Assembly: GCA_002342665.1 (NCBI GenBank)
Contig: DDQK01000039.1
Span: forward strand, 8,762-72,761
Direction of reading: 5' to 3'
Length of the DNA: 64,000 nucleotides
DNA from: Prevotella sp. UBA2444
GTDB lineage: Bacteria > Bacteroidota > Bacteroidia > Bacteroidales > Bacteroidaceae
Shown here: piece by piece, positions 16,200-24,698 of the stretch
How positions within the stretch are numbered: the stretch's first letter is position 1
Layout: each line of letters opens with the position of its first letter
Made by a program: the position numbers and the translations under genes
The notes under the pieces: model-generated
What the model was told of the DNA's origin: nothing
Databases searched by the model: none
The model's input: the letters and a program-made list of their open reading frames with translations, nothing else

Positions 16200-17879
16200 A
16201 TGAATACCCAGACCATTCTGATTGCGGCCATTATCGCGATTATCATCGCAGCTTTCTTCCTCGGAAGAGAGGTTTACAGGCGGAATATACGCGTCAGGCA
16301 GCGACTGAAGATGGGACAAATATTCACCGATATCACCCACGACCTGCTCACCCCCCTCACCGTCATCTCTGCCTCTGTTGACCAGTTGCGGGAAGAAGCG
16401 CCCAAGTACGCCATGGAGTACGACATGATGCACCTGAACATCCAACGAATGGTGAGATTGCTGCAGCAGATACTGGAGACCAGCAAGTCGCAGGCCGGAG
16501 AACTGAAACTGTTGGTATCTCAGGGCGACGTGATGCAGTACATCCACGACACCGCCCTCTGTATGAAGCCTCTGATGGACAAGAAGCATCTGCAGTTCAC
16601 CATCAGTTGTGAGCCAGAAAGCATGATGGGCTGGATAGATACCGACAAACTGGACAAGATCATCTACAACCTGCTGTCGAACTCAGCTAAGTACACCACC
16701 GAAGGGAAGGTATCTCTCGAAGTACGCACCAGTCGCAAGTACGACACTATATATATAAAGGTACGCGACACAGGGTGCGGTATCCCCAAGGACAAGATGA
16801 AGAACCTCTTCCAGCGTTTCTACGATGGCGAGTACCGCAGGTACAGGACTTTCGGTACCGGACTGGGGCTTGCACTGACCCACGACCTGGTTTATCTGCA
16901 CAAAGGCACCATCAGTTGTGAGAGCGAAGAAGGCGTAGGCACCACGTTCAGCATCAAACTCCCCATCACCAAGGAAGCCTTCAAGCCAGAACAGATAGAC
17001 GAAGAGCACAAGATCGACTTCAGCACCCCGAGCAATGCCGTGAGCGACTTCATCACCATCATCCCCAATATCAATGAAGAGATACTCGACACAAGGCAGA
17101 ACGAAGACGACGAAGCCTACCGCATCCTGATAGTGGAAGACAATCTGGAACTGCTGATGCTGATGCGCCACGTGCTGAGTGCCCATTACCACGTGCTGAT
17201 AGCCAAGAACGGCCAGGAGGCCCTCGACATCGTACACAAGACCCCGCTGGACCTGATCGTCTCCGACGTGATGATGCCAGAGATGGACGGACTGGAGCTG
17301 ACAACGGCCCTGAAGGAAGACACCAGCTACAGTCACCTGCCTATCATCCTACTGACAGCCAGGACTCAGGAAGAAGACCAGCAGGAAGCCCTTCGCATCG
17401 GAGCCGACGACTATCTGACCAAGCCCTTCCGCTTGAGTGACCTCAGGCTGCGCATCGACAATATCATCGAGAACCGCAGGCGCCTGTTGCAAGACTATCC
17501 CAAGCCAGGCGAAGGAGGACAGGAGAAGCCGCTGACGCCAGAGGAGGAGTTCCTGAAAAAAGCTACCGAATGCCTGGAAGCCCACATGAGCGACCCCACC
17601 TATGACCGAGAGACCTTTGCCTCCGACATGGGAGCCAGTCCGTCGACCCTCTACAACAAGCTGCGAACCATCACAGGCATGAACGTGAGCAGTTTCATCC
17701 GCGACGTGAGGATGAAAGAAGCACGCCGCCTGGCAGAGCAAGACCCCAGCCAGCGCATCAGCGACCTGGCCTACAAGGTAGGCTTCCAGGACCCGAAGTA
17801 TTTCTCCACCTGCTTCAAGAAGCACTTCGGCATGCAACCCAAGGAGTTTATGGACAGTTTACAGACAAAAAACAGCTAA
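16200..17879 (+). CDS. Hybrid histidine kinase-response regulator with AraC-type output (sensor-less HTCS)
   Basis: 559 residues in one chain: one N-terminal membrane helix (5-21), HisKA with His47 in DITHDLLTPLT, an HATPase domain (N-box YNLLSNSAKYT, G1 RDTGCGIP, G2 FGTGLGLAL), a receiver (acidic Asp-Glu at 313-314, phospho-acceptor Asp356 in SDVMMP, Lys408 in LTKPF) and an AraC HTH (about 450-555). This is the output half of Bacteroidetes hybrid two-component systems, but the large periplasmic sensor is absent, leaving no room for direct periplasmic ligand sensing. ATG 16200 was chosen since the longer frame spans the promoter. No carbohydrate-utilisation operon is adjacent, so its targets are unknown. 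Confidence 0.9.
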   Translation: MNTQTILIAAIIAIIIAAFFLGREVYRRNIRVRQRLKMGQIFTDITHDLLTPLTVISASVDQLREEAPKYAMEYDMMHLNIQRMVRLLQQILETSKSQAGELKLLVSQGDVMQYIHDTALCMKPLMDKKHLQFTISCEPESMMGWIDTDKLDKIIYNLLSNSAKYTTEGKVSLEVRTSRKYDTIYIKVRDTGCGIPKDKMKNLFQRFYDGEYRRYRTFGTGLGLALTHDLVYLHKGTISCESEEGVGTTFSIKLPITKEAFKPEQIDEEHKIDFSTPSNAVSDFITIIPNINEEILDTRQNEDDEAYRILIVEDNLELLMLMRHVLSAHYHVLIAKNGQEALDIVHKTPLDLIVSDVMMPEMDGLELTTALKEDTSYSHLPIILLTARTQEEDQQEALRIGADDYLTKPFRLSDLRLRIDNIIENRRRLLQDYPKPGEGGQEKPLTPEEEFLKKATECLEAHMSDPTYDRETFASDMGASPSTLYNKLRTITGMNVSSFIRDVRMKEARRLAEQDPSQRISDLAYKVGFQDPKYFSTCFKKHFGMQPKEFMDSLQTKNS

Positions 17880-17938
17880 TTTGTCACGGAGGCGGAAAAT
17901 AATTCATCATTCATCACTCATAATTCACAATTATTTAG

Positions 17939-17946
17939 TACCTTTG
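17939..17946 (+). promoter_or_regulatory. -7 box (TACCTTTG) of trpB2
   Basis: TACCTTTG followed by CAGCGG, 33 nt before ATG 17980, directly preceded by an ATTCATCATTCATCACTCAT-type AT-rich element shared with two other promoters. Confidence 0.65.
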
Positions 17947-17979
17947 CAGCGGATATTACCAATCCAAAACTTATTTATT

Positions 17980-19341
17980 ATGGCTAAACAGAAAAAATTC
18001 ATCCTTCAAGAGAGTGAGATTCCTACACAGTGGTATAACATCCAGGCAGACATGCCCAACAAGCCCATGCCCCCCATCCACCCGGCTACCAAGCAGCCCC
18101 TGGGTGTAGACGACCTGGCACACATCTTCCCCCGCGAGTGCTGCGTGCAGGAGTTGGATACAGAGCACCGATGGATCGACATCCCCGAGGATGTGCTCGA
18201 GAAATACAAGTACTACCGTTCTACCCCGCTGGTGCGTGCCTATGCACTGGAAGAGGCCCTTGGCACCCCCGCACATATCTACTTCAAGAATGAGAGCACC
18301 AACCCGCTGGGCTCACACAAGATCAACTCCGCCCTGCCCCAGTGCTACTATGCCAAGCAGGAGGGAACCACGAATGTGACCACCGAGACTGGTGCTGGCC
18401 AGTGGGGAGCAGCCCTGAGCTATGCCGCCAAGATCTACGGTCTGGACTGTGCCGTCTATCAGGTGAAGATCACGATGCAGCAGAAGCCCTATCGCTCCAG
18501 CATCATGCGTACCTTCGGAGCTGTCGTCACAGGTTCTCCCTCAATGTCTACCCGTGCCGGAAAGGATATCCTCACCAAGGATCCCACCCACTCCGGTTCT
18601 CTGGGCACAGCCATCTCCGAGGCCGTAGAGCTGGCCACCACCACCCCGAACTGTAAGTACACCCTGGGTTCCGTGCTGAACCATGTAGGCCTGCACCAGA
18701 CCATCATCGGTCTGGAGGCTGAGAAGCAGATGGCAATGGCAGGAGAATATCCCGACATCGTGATTGGCTGCTTCGGCGGCGGTTCCAACTTCGGAGGCAT
18801 CTCCTTCCCCTTCATGCGCCACAACCTCTTGGACGGCAAGACCACGGAATTCATTGCCGCAGAGCCCGACAGCTGCCCCAAGCTCACCCGCGGACAGTTC
18901 CGCTACGACTTCGGTGACGAGGCAGGCTACACTCCCCTGCTGCCGATGTACACCCTGGGCCACAACTTCAAGCCCTCCAACATCCACGCTGGCGGTCTCC
19001 GCTACCATGGAGCAGGCATGATCATCAGTCAGCTAATCAAGGACGGACTGATGCACGGTGTGGACATCCCCCAGTTGGAGACCTTCGAGGCAGGTATGCT
19101 CTTCGCCCGTACCGAGGGCATCATCCCCGCCCCGGAGAGCACCCACGCCATCGCTGCAACCATCCGTGAGGCCAAGAAGTGCAAGGAGACAGGCGAGGAG
19201 AAGGTCATCCTGTTCAACCTCTCCGGCCACGGACTCATCGACATGCCTTCGTACGAGGCCTTCATCAAGGGCGACCTGCAGAACTACACCGTCACCGACG
19301 AGATGATCGCAGCGAACCTCGCAGAGCTCGACAAACAGTAA
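17980..19341 (+). CDS. Tryptophan synthase beta chain-like protein (TrpB2 type)
   Basis: 453 residues, longer than TrpB1 (about 400) and matching the TrpB2 group. PLP lysine in NPLGSHKINSAL; ETGAGQWGAAL and CFGGGSNFGG (PLP-phosphate Gly loop) are present. The reaction is condensation of indole with serine. It stands alone, with its own promoter and terminator and no trpA or other trp gene near it, as is common for TrpB2, which may work as a salvage enzyme for free indole. ATG 17980 is used because the longer frame (from 17881) covers the promoter. Confidence 0.9.
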   Translation: MAKQKKFILQESEIPTQWYNIQADMPNKPMPPIHPATKQPLGVDDLAHIFPRECCVQELDTEHRWIDIPEDVLEKYKYYRSTPLVRAYALEEALGTPAHIYFKNESTNPLGSHKINSALPQCYYAKQEGTTNVTTETGAGQWGAALSYAAKIYGLDCAVYQVKITMQQKPYRSSIMRTFGAVVTGSPSMSTRAGKDILTKDPTHSGSLGTAISEAVELATTTPNCKYTLGSVLNHVGLHQTIIGLEAEKQMAMAGEYPDIVIGCFGGGSNFGGISFPFMRHNLLDGKTTEFIAAEPDSCPKLTRGQFRYDFGDEAGYTPLLPMYTLGHNFKPSNIHAGGLRYHGAGMIISQLIKDGLMHGVDIPQLETFEAGMLFARTEGIIPAPESTHAIAATIREAKKCKETGEEKVILFNLSGHGLIDMPSYEAFIKGDLQNYTVTDEMIAANLAELDKQ

Positions 19342-19360
19342 TTCGACTGATCATAACAGC

Positions 19361-19398
19361 AGAGAGGGCATGTTCAAAAAAACACGCCCTCTCTTTTT
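19361..19398 (+). terminator. Intrinsic terminator after trpB2
   Basis: Perfect 9-bp stem AGAGAGGGC (19361-19369) / GCCCTCTCT (19386-19394) followed by TTTT. Confidence 0.9.
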
Positions 19399-19452
19399 CA
19401 TTCTTTCTGAGTTTTCATCTATAGAATTATTAAGAAAAGGAGTGATATGAAA

Positions 19453-19547
19453 CAGGTCCGGAGTTAAAGTAACTTTAAGCTGGGGCCAGGTCCGAAGTTA
19501 AAGTAACTTTAAGCTGGGGCCAGGTCCGAAGTTAAAGTATGGGACAA
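19453..19547. repeat. 34-bp tandem repeat, about 2.7 copies, with palindromic core
   Basis: Copies start at 19453, 19487 and 19521 (exact 34-bp period); the third stops after about 25 bp. The unit runs from CAGGTCCG to CTGGGGC, with one base difference (G/A at position 9) between copies 1 and 2. Each of the first two copies contains the palindrome TTAAAG-TAA-CTTTAA. The array lies between two terminators of convergent genes. No spacer sequence separates the copies. Confidence 0.95.
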
Positions 19548-19576
19548 GAAAATCCCTCGGCAATGCGCCGAGGGAT
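19547..19576 (-). terminator. Intrinsic terminator after hsp20
   Basis: On the - strand a perfect 10-bp stem, ATCCCTCGGC / GCCGAGGGAT (19567-19576 with 19552-19561), is followed by TTTTCTT. Confidence 0.85.
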
Positions 19577-19607
19577 CTCATTTATCAACACTCAAAAGAC
19601 GATTAAC

Positions 19608-20033
19608 TTATGCGATATTGATCTGACGGGAGACCTTCACCTTCTCCTCGACGAGTTTCGGGAGCTCTACGGTGAGTACGCCGTGCTCAACCTTGGCAGA
19701 GATATCCTCCTTCTTCACGTCGTCAGGCAGGATCAGCGTCTGCTCGAACTTTGAGTAAGAGAACTCACGACGCAGGTAGCGGGTGTTCTTGTCCTCATCC
19801 TTCTTCTCGTTCTTCTGTTCCATCTTGATGATCAGGTTGCCCTCATCGTTGATGTGAACATTGAAGTCCTCCTTTTTCATGCCCGGTGCAGCAAGTTCTA
19901 CAGTGTAGGCCTTGTCGCTTTCTTTCACATTGATAGCGGGAGCCGTACAATTGGCCTTCGGCATAAAGTCCGTATCAAACAAATCATTGAACACACTGGG
20001 AATCCAACTGTTACTTCTCATTACTGGCATCAT
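19608..20033 (-). CDS. Small heat-shock protein, Hsp20/alpha-crystallin family
   Basis: 141 residues. N-terminal arm (SWIPSVFNDLFDTDF), alpha-crystallin domain from about residue 32 (INVKESDKAYTVELAAPGMKK) to the HGVLTVELPK block, and a short C-terminal tail. It acts as an ATP-independent holdase for unfolding cytoplasmic proteins. A strong SD, AGGAGGT, lies 7 nt before the first of two adjacent ATGs (20033), unusual in this window where most genes have only an A-rich leader and high translation is implied. A sigma-54-like -24/-12 site lies about 93 nt upstream. Confidence 0.95.
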   Translation of the reverse strand: MMPVMRSNSWIPSVFNDLFDTDFMPKANCTAPAINVKESDKAYTVELAAPGMKKEDFNVHINDEGNLIIKMEQKNEKKDEDKNTRYLRREFSYSKFEQTLILPDDVKKEDISAKVEHGVLTVELPKLVEEKVKVSRQINIA

Positions 20034-20125
20034 AATCTTTACCTCCTAATTATATTTTTAATTTGTTCAACTTAATATTCTATGAATTCAGCTCTGTCTA
20101 GGAGCATCGTTCACTAAACAAAAGG

Positions 20126-20140
20126 CAAATTATGTGCCAA
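20126..20140 (-). promoter_or_regulatory. Sigma-54-like -24/-12 element upstream of hsp20
   Basis: On the - strand TGGCAC (20140-20135), 5 nt, TTGC (20129-20126); GG and GC are 10 nt apart as RpoN requires, with one deviation (A for G after TGGCAC). No TAnnTTTG box is apparent in this 175-nt gap. Otherwise the gap holds nothing recognisable. Confidence 0.4.
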
Positions 20141-20208
20141 AAATAAGCAATGGTTCAGACCACCCCACCCTTCGGCACCCATTCTAACTTAGAAGGGAAA
20201 TATGTATG

Positions 20209-23200
20209 TCAATCTGACAGAATAGACCGACAGACTGTCAGTGCAGTCTCCACGGAAGGGATATCGGTGACCACCATCGAGCGCTTGCCGTTGGCTTCAC
20301 GGAGATTGCAGCGGCGCACGTTGCGAGCCATATAGTCTATGACTCGTCCGAATGTCTCGCTCTGATAGTAGGGGCTTTCCGGACGGCTCACGAAGTAGAG
20401 GAACATCTTCTGCTGCTTGAGCATAAGCTTCTCGACGCCGAGCTGCTTGCCAAGCACACGGAGCGACACCACCCGAATCAGTTCTTCAGCCACCTCGGGG
20501 ATATCGCCAAAGCGGTCTTTCAGTCGGCTGCGATAAGCCTCGAGCTGTGCATCCAGATCATGCCGATTGGCTATGTTGTCGAGTTCGCGATAGAGCAGCA
20601 TGCGCTCAGAGTCGCTCGGCACATACTGATCGGGGAAGTACATCTCGATGTCGGACTCCACGGCACAGTCGTCGACAAATTGAGCACCGAACGTTGAGTA
20701 TTGCGCATTCGACATTCTTGCGTCCCGTTGGTAGTTAGCGTCCTTCGGTCGAGCGGAAGATTGAACACTATTGGCGACAGAGCTGCTATCAAGCAACCTG
20801 TCCCCATGATTCTCTGCCGCCGTGAACTCAGGCTCCTCGTTGCGAAGTTCCGTCATGGCCTGCTGCAGAATCTTCTGATAGGTCTCGTAGCCAAGATCGG
20901 AGATGAAACCCGACTGTTCAGCTCCCAAGAGGTTGCCCGCCCCACGGATGTCAAGATCCTGCATGGCTATATTGATGCCAGAGCCCAGGTCGGAGAAGTT
21001 CTCGAGGGCTTCCAGGCGTCGGCGCGACTCAGGATTGAGAGCAGCCAAGGGTGGTGCAAGCAGATAGCAGAAAGCCTTGCGGTTGCCCCGTCCCACGCGA
21101 CCACGCATCTGATGGAGATCAGAGAGTCCGAAGTTGTGGGCACCATTGATGATGATGGTATTGGCATTAGGAATGTCGATGCCATTCTCTACGATGGTGG
21201 TAGAGAGCAGCACATCGTAATCATAGTTGGAGAAATCGAGGATGATCTTCTCCAACTCTTCCGGTTTCATCTGTCCATGCCCAATGGCAATGCGAGCATC
21301 GGGGATGTACTTGTGGATCATCTCGGCAATATGAGTCAGGTCACTGATACGGTTGTTGACGAAATAGACCTGTCCGTTGCGCGACATCTCAAAGTTGATG
21401 GCATCCGTGACAATCTCAGCGCCGAAAGTATGAATCTCCGTCTGTATGGGGTAACGGTTAGGAGGCGGTGTCTGTATGACACTCAGGTCGCGGGCTCCAA
21501 CGAGAGAGAACTGAAGGGTTCGGGGAATAGGCGTGGCCGACATGGTCAGCGTATCGACATTAGACTTCATCTGGCGCAGTTTCTCCTTGGTAGAGACGCC
21601 AAACTTCTGTTCCTCATCGATGATGAGCAGACCAAGATCATGGAACTTCACCGTCTTGCCGATGAGTTTATGCGTACCTATTATAATATCAACCTTTCCT
21701 TCGGCCAGGTCCTTCAGCAGTTGAGTTGTCTGCTTGGCCGACTTGGCCCTCGTAAGATAGTCCACACGGACAGGCATATCCTTCAGTCGGCTGGCAAAGG
21801 TACGATAGTGCTGATAAGCCAGTACGGTGGTAGGCACAAGCACGGCCACCTGCTTGCCGTCGCAGGCAGCCTTGAAGGCAGCACGCACGGCCACCTCCGT
21901 CTTTCCAAAGCCCACATCACCACAGACCAGTCGATCCATGGGGCGCGCCCGTTCCATATCAGCCTTAACATCCTGGGTGGCCTTCAGCTGGTCGGGGGTA
22001 TCCTCATAGAGGAAGCTGGCCTCCAGCTCGTGCTGTAGATAGGAGTCGTGACTGAAGGCAAAGCCCTTTTCTCGCCGACGCTTGGCATAGAGTTTGATCA
22101 GGTCGCGGGCGATGTCCTTGATATGGTTCTTGGTACGCTCCTTCAGACGTTCCCACTGACCTGTGCCAAGAGTGGACAGTCGAGGGGGCTCACCATTATC
22201 CTGCGACTTGTATTTCGACACCTTATAGAGCGAGTGGATACTCACGTAGATGCTGTCGCCGTGCTGGTAGAGGATCTTGATCATCTCCTGATAGCCCTGT
22301 TGTCCGGCGGCATTAGTGACAGGCATGCGCACCAGTCCGCCAAACTTGCCCACGCCATGATCCACATGCACCACGAAATCACCAATCTCAAACTGCTGTA
22401 TCTCCTTCAGCGTGAGGGCCATCTTTCCGCTACGAGCCTTGTCGCTGCGGAGGTTGTACTTGTGGAAACGGTCGAATATCTGGTGGTCGGTGAAAATGCA
22501 GTATCGCAGGTCGGTGTCGGCAAAACCCTCGTGAAGCGTTTTTTCTACAGGCGTAAAGAGGGATGCGTCGCTACTGGTACCTACGGCAAGAATCTCCTTC
22601 AGACGCTCATTCTGCTTCTGGCTGTCGGCAAGGACGAAGATACGGTAACCTTGCAGGAGGAAATCCTCAAACGACTGCTTCAGCATGTCGAAGTTCTTGT
22701 GGAAGAGAGGCTGTACGGAGATATTGAACCGCAGGGTGGCCTGTGGCTGCTGAGAGGGCCGATGGCCGAACTCTATCCTACGGAAGTTTTCGGCATCAGC
22801 CATAAACTGAGGTCCGGAAATCAACTGGGAATCGCGACGCAGCTGGCGCTCGATGTCACGCTGTTCCATCTCGGTGGCCTCAGCCATCTGCTCCATACGG
22901 GCCTGCTCGGAGAAGCCTTCCTGGTAGGCCCTGTCGACAGCATCACGCACATAAAGGTAGTCTTTCACCACGAGCAGCGTCTCCTTGGGGACAAACGACA
23001 AGAAAGGCACCTTGTCGCCAGTCTCGGTAGCCAGTTCCGGAACAATCTCTATACGGTCACGGCGATCCTTCGACAGCTGATCCTCCACTTCGAACGTACG
23101 AATGGAGTCAATATCGTCACCGAAGAAATCGACACGATAAGGATACTCGCAACTGTAGGAATAGACATCGAGGATAGAACCGCGAAGGGCGAACTGTCCT

Positions 23201-23724
23201 GGTTCATAGACATAGTCAACCTCACGGAACCCGAACTCCTTGAGGCTTTTCTCCACCTCAGTCACATCGACGGTCTGCCCCTGTTCCAAGGTGAGAGTGC
23301 GGGCATCGAGACTCTGTTGTGAGACCACCAGTTCGGCGACGGCCTCAGGATAGGTGACGACATAGAGTGAGGAGGAAAGCGAGGACAATCGGGAGAGCAC
23401 CTCTGTGCGGAGGATCTCACTGGCCGCATCTCGCTGGGCGTACTTGATAGCACGCCGATAACTACTGGGGAAGAAGAGTACATCGCCTTCGCCCATCAAC
23501 TGTATCAGGTCGTGGTAAAAATAACCTGCCTCCTCTGCATCCTGGAGGATGAACAACAACGGAGACTTACACTTCGGAGCCAGACTTCCGAACACCATAG
23601 GCGCCGAGGAGCCCAACAAGCCCTCGAGGAAAATCGTCCTGACAGATGATTTCCCCAACGCCTGAGCCAGTGCCGACACCTGCGGCAGCTTGGCATAGAG
23701 TTTCACTAATTCCTGTATATTCAT
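20209..23724 (-). CDS. mfd: Transcription-repair coupling factor (ATP-dependent translocase)
   Basis: 1171 residues in the normal Mfd order: UvrB-like N-terminal module, RNA-polymerase-interacting domain starting near [19 protein letters not shown], RecG-like motor with Walker [15 protein letters not shown] box ([10 protein letters not shown]), [11 protein letters not shown] and [11 protein letters not shown], then a C-terminal regulatory domain. It removes RNA polymerase stalled at DNA lesions and recruits UvrA. Just before the conserved [16 protein letters not shown] block there is an unusual hydrophilic stretch of about 43 residues (970-1012) that I do not recall from relatives. It has its own promoter and is not in an operon. 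Confidence 0.95.
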   Translation of the reverse strand: MNIQELVKLYAKLPQVSALAQALGKSSVRTIFLEGLLGSSAPMVFGSLAPKCKSPLLFILQDAEEAGYFYHDLIQLMGEGDVLFFPSSYRRAIKYAQRDAASEILRTEVLSRLSSLSSSLYVVTYPEAVAELVVSQQSLDARTLTLEQGQTVDVTEVEKSLKEFGFREVDYVYEPGQFALRGSILDVYSYSCEYPYRVDFFGDDIDSIRTFEVEDQLSKDRRDRIEIVPELATETGDKVPFLSFVPKETLLVVKDYLYVRDAVDRAYQEGFSEQARMEQMAEATEMEQRDIERQLRRDSQLISGPQFMADAENFRRIEFGHRPSQQPQATLRFNISVQPLFHKNFDMLKQSFEDFLLQGYRIFVLADSQKQNERLKEILAVGTSSDASLFTPVEKTLHEGFADTDLRYCIFTDHQIFDRFHKYNLRSDKARSGKMALTLKEIQQFEIGDFVVHVDHGVGKFGGLVRMPVTNAAGQQGYQEMIKILYQHGDSIYVSIHSLYKVSKYKSQDNGEPPRLSTLGTGQWERLKERTKNHIKDIARDLIKLYAKRRREKGFAFSHDSYLQHELEASFLYEDTPDQLKATQDVKADMERARPMDRLVCGDVGFGKTEVAVRAAFKAACDGKQVAVLVPTTVLAYQHYRTFASRLKDMPVRVDYLTRAKSAKQTTQLLKDLAEGKVDIIIGTHKLIGKTVKFHDLGLLIIDEEQKFGVSTKEKLRQMKSNVDTLTMSATPIPRTLQFSLVGARDLSVIQTPPPNRYPIQTEIHTFGAEIVTDAINFEMSRNGQVYFVNNRISDLTHIAEMIHKYIPDARIAIGHGQMKPEELEKIILDFSNYDYDVLLSTTIVENGIDIPNANTIIINGAHNFGLSDLHQMRGRVGRGNRKAFCYLLAPPLAALNPESRRRLEALENFSDLGSGINIAMQDLDIRGAGNLLGAEQSGFISDLGYETYQKILQQAMTELRNEEPEFTAAENHGDRLLDSSSVANSVQSSARPKDANYQRDARMSNAQYSTFGAQFVDDCAVESDIEMYFPDQYVPSDSERMLLYRELDNIANRHDLDAQLEAYRSRLKDRFGDIPEVAEELIRVVSLRVLGKQLGVEKLMLKQQKMFLYFVSRPESPYYQSETFGRVIDYMARNVRRCNLREANGKRSMVVTDIPSVETALTVCRSILSD

Positions 23725-23737
23725 CGCGAACTGGCTG

Positions 23738-23768
23738 CAAAGGTACGAATAAGCGAGCAGAAAACCAA
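23738..23768 (-). promoter_or_regulatory. Bacteroidetes promoter of mfd
   Basis: On the - strand TTTG (23768-23765), 19 nt, TACCTTTG (23745-23738), 13 nt before the ATG. The -33 TTTG is half of a palindrome CCAAAT-TTT-ATTTGG (23764-23778). A second box, TAACTTTG, lies further up at 23821-23814. Confidence 0.7.
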
Positions 23769-23849
23769 ATTTTATTTGGGATTTCTCAAGCGAGAGTACC
23801 TAAGAGCGTCAGGTCAAAGTTACTACTTTTTAATGGAACAGAAAGGGTG

Positions 23850-23893
23850 AAAGACACAAAGAAAAGTTAAAAAGGGGAAAACTTTGTGTCTTT
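23850..23893. repeat. 12-bp perfect inverted repeat in the mfd/GT divergent gap
   Basis: AAAGACACAAAG (23850-23861) and CTTTGTGTCTTT (23882-23893) are perfect complements around a 20-nt A/G-rich loop. It lies upstream of the GT promoter and is not followed by a T run in either direction, so it is a candidate operator or RNA hairpin and an unlikely terminator. Confidence 0.75.
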
Positions 23894-23918
23894 ATGTTCA
23901 TGTGTTCAGTTTTTTAAT

Positions 23919-23926
23919 TACCTTTG
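23919..23926 (+). promoter_or_regulatory. -7 box (TACCTTTG) of the polyprenol-phosphate glycosyltransferase gene
   Basis: TACCTTTG followed by TAGCG, 19 nt before ATG 23946; no TTTG at the -33 spacing. Confidence 0.6.
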
Positions 23927-23945
23927 TAGCGTGAATACTCAGATT

Positions 23946-24698
23946 ATGCACAAAAGTGACAGTATCGTTATCATTCCGACGTATAACGAGAAGGAGAACA
24001 TCGAAAGAATCATCCGGGCCGTATTCGGCTTGGAGAAATGCTTCCATATCCTCGTCATCGACGACGGATCACCAGACGGGACTGCTGCCATCGTCAGGCA
24101 GATGATGGCCACAGAGTTTGGCGACCGCCTGTTCATCCTCGAACGAAGCGGCAAGCAAGGTCTTGGCACGGCCTACATCATGGGATTCAAGTGGGCCCTG
24201 CAGCACGACTATGAATACATCTTCGAGATGGATGCCGACTTCAGTCACGACCCCAACGACTTGCCGCGGCTCTATGCAGCCTGCCATGACGAGGGTTACG
24301 ACCTGGCTATCGGCTCTCGCTACGTATCGGGGGTTAACGTGGTCAACTGGCCCATCGGGCGTGTGCTGATGAGCTACTTTGCCTCAAAATATGTGCGTAT
24401 CGTCACTGGCTTCAAGGTTCACGATACGACTGCCGGTTTCAAGTGCTATAAGCGGCGCGTGCTGGAGACCATCGAGCTCGACAAGATCCGCTTCAAGGGC
24501 TATGGTTTCCAGATAGAGATGAAATATACGGCCTATAAGATCGGATTCAAGATCAAGGAGGTCAGTGTGGTCTTCGTCAACCGTCGCGAGGGCACCAGCA
24601 AGATGTCCGGTGGCATCTTCGGTGAGGCATTCTTCGGCGTGATGCGCCTGAGGCTCGACGGATGGTTGAGGAAGTATCCCAAAATAAGTAATGAGTAA
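23946..24698 (+). CDS. Polyprenol monophosphate mannose/glucose synthase (GT2, DPM1-like)
   Basis: 250 residues from ATG 23946. IIPTYNEKENI, IDDGSPDGTA, GLGTAYIMGFKWAL, MDADFSHDP (DXD) and GSRYVSG match dolichyl/polyprenyl-phosphate beta-mannosyl- or glucosyltransferases, which load one sugar onto a polyprenyl phosphate at the inner membrane. No C-terminal membrane helices follow, so it is the short, peripheral form. Its stop overlaps the start of plsC (ATGAGTAA). Products could feed lipoprotein or protein O-glycosylation or lipid A/LPS modification, none of which can be decided here. Confidence 0.88.
   Translation: MHKSDSIVIIPTYNEKENIERIIRAVFGLEKCFHILVIDDGSPDGTAAIVRQMMATEFGDRLFILERSGKQGLGTAYIMGFKWALQHDYEYIFEMDADFSHDPNDLPRLYAACHDEGYDLAIGSRYVSGVNVVNWPIGRVLMSYFASKYVRIVTGFKVHDTTAGFKCYKRRVLETIELDKIRFKGYGFQIEMKYTAYKIGFKIKEVSVVFVNRREGTSKMSGGIFGEAFFGVMRLRLDGWLRKYPKISNE

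Noticed and set aside
17881..17979. N-terminal extension of the TrpB2 protein
   Set aside because: The stretch includes the promoter box TACCTTTG; the family begins near MAKQKK.
19453..19547. Possible CRISPR array at the 34-bp repeats
   Set aside because: The copies are contiguous with no spacers, there are fewer than three full units, and no cas gene is near.
20701..22038. Long + strand open frame (445 codons) opposite mfd
   Set aside because: It is antisense to well-conserved helicase motifs of Mfd and its product has no recognisable domain; a shadow frame.
22048..23322. Second long + strand open frame (424 codons) opposite mfd
   Set aside because: Same reason: antisense to the conserved N-terminal half of Mfd, no promoter or known motif.
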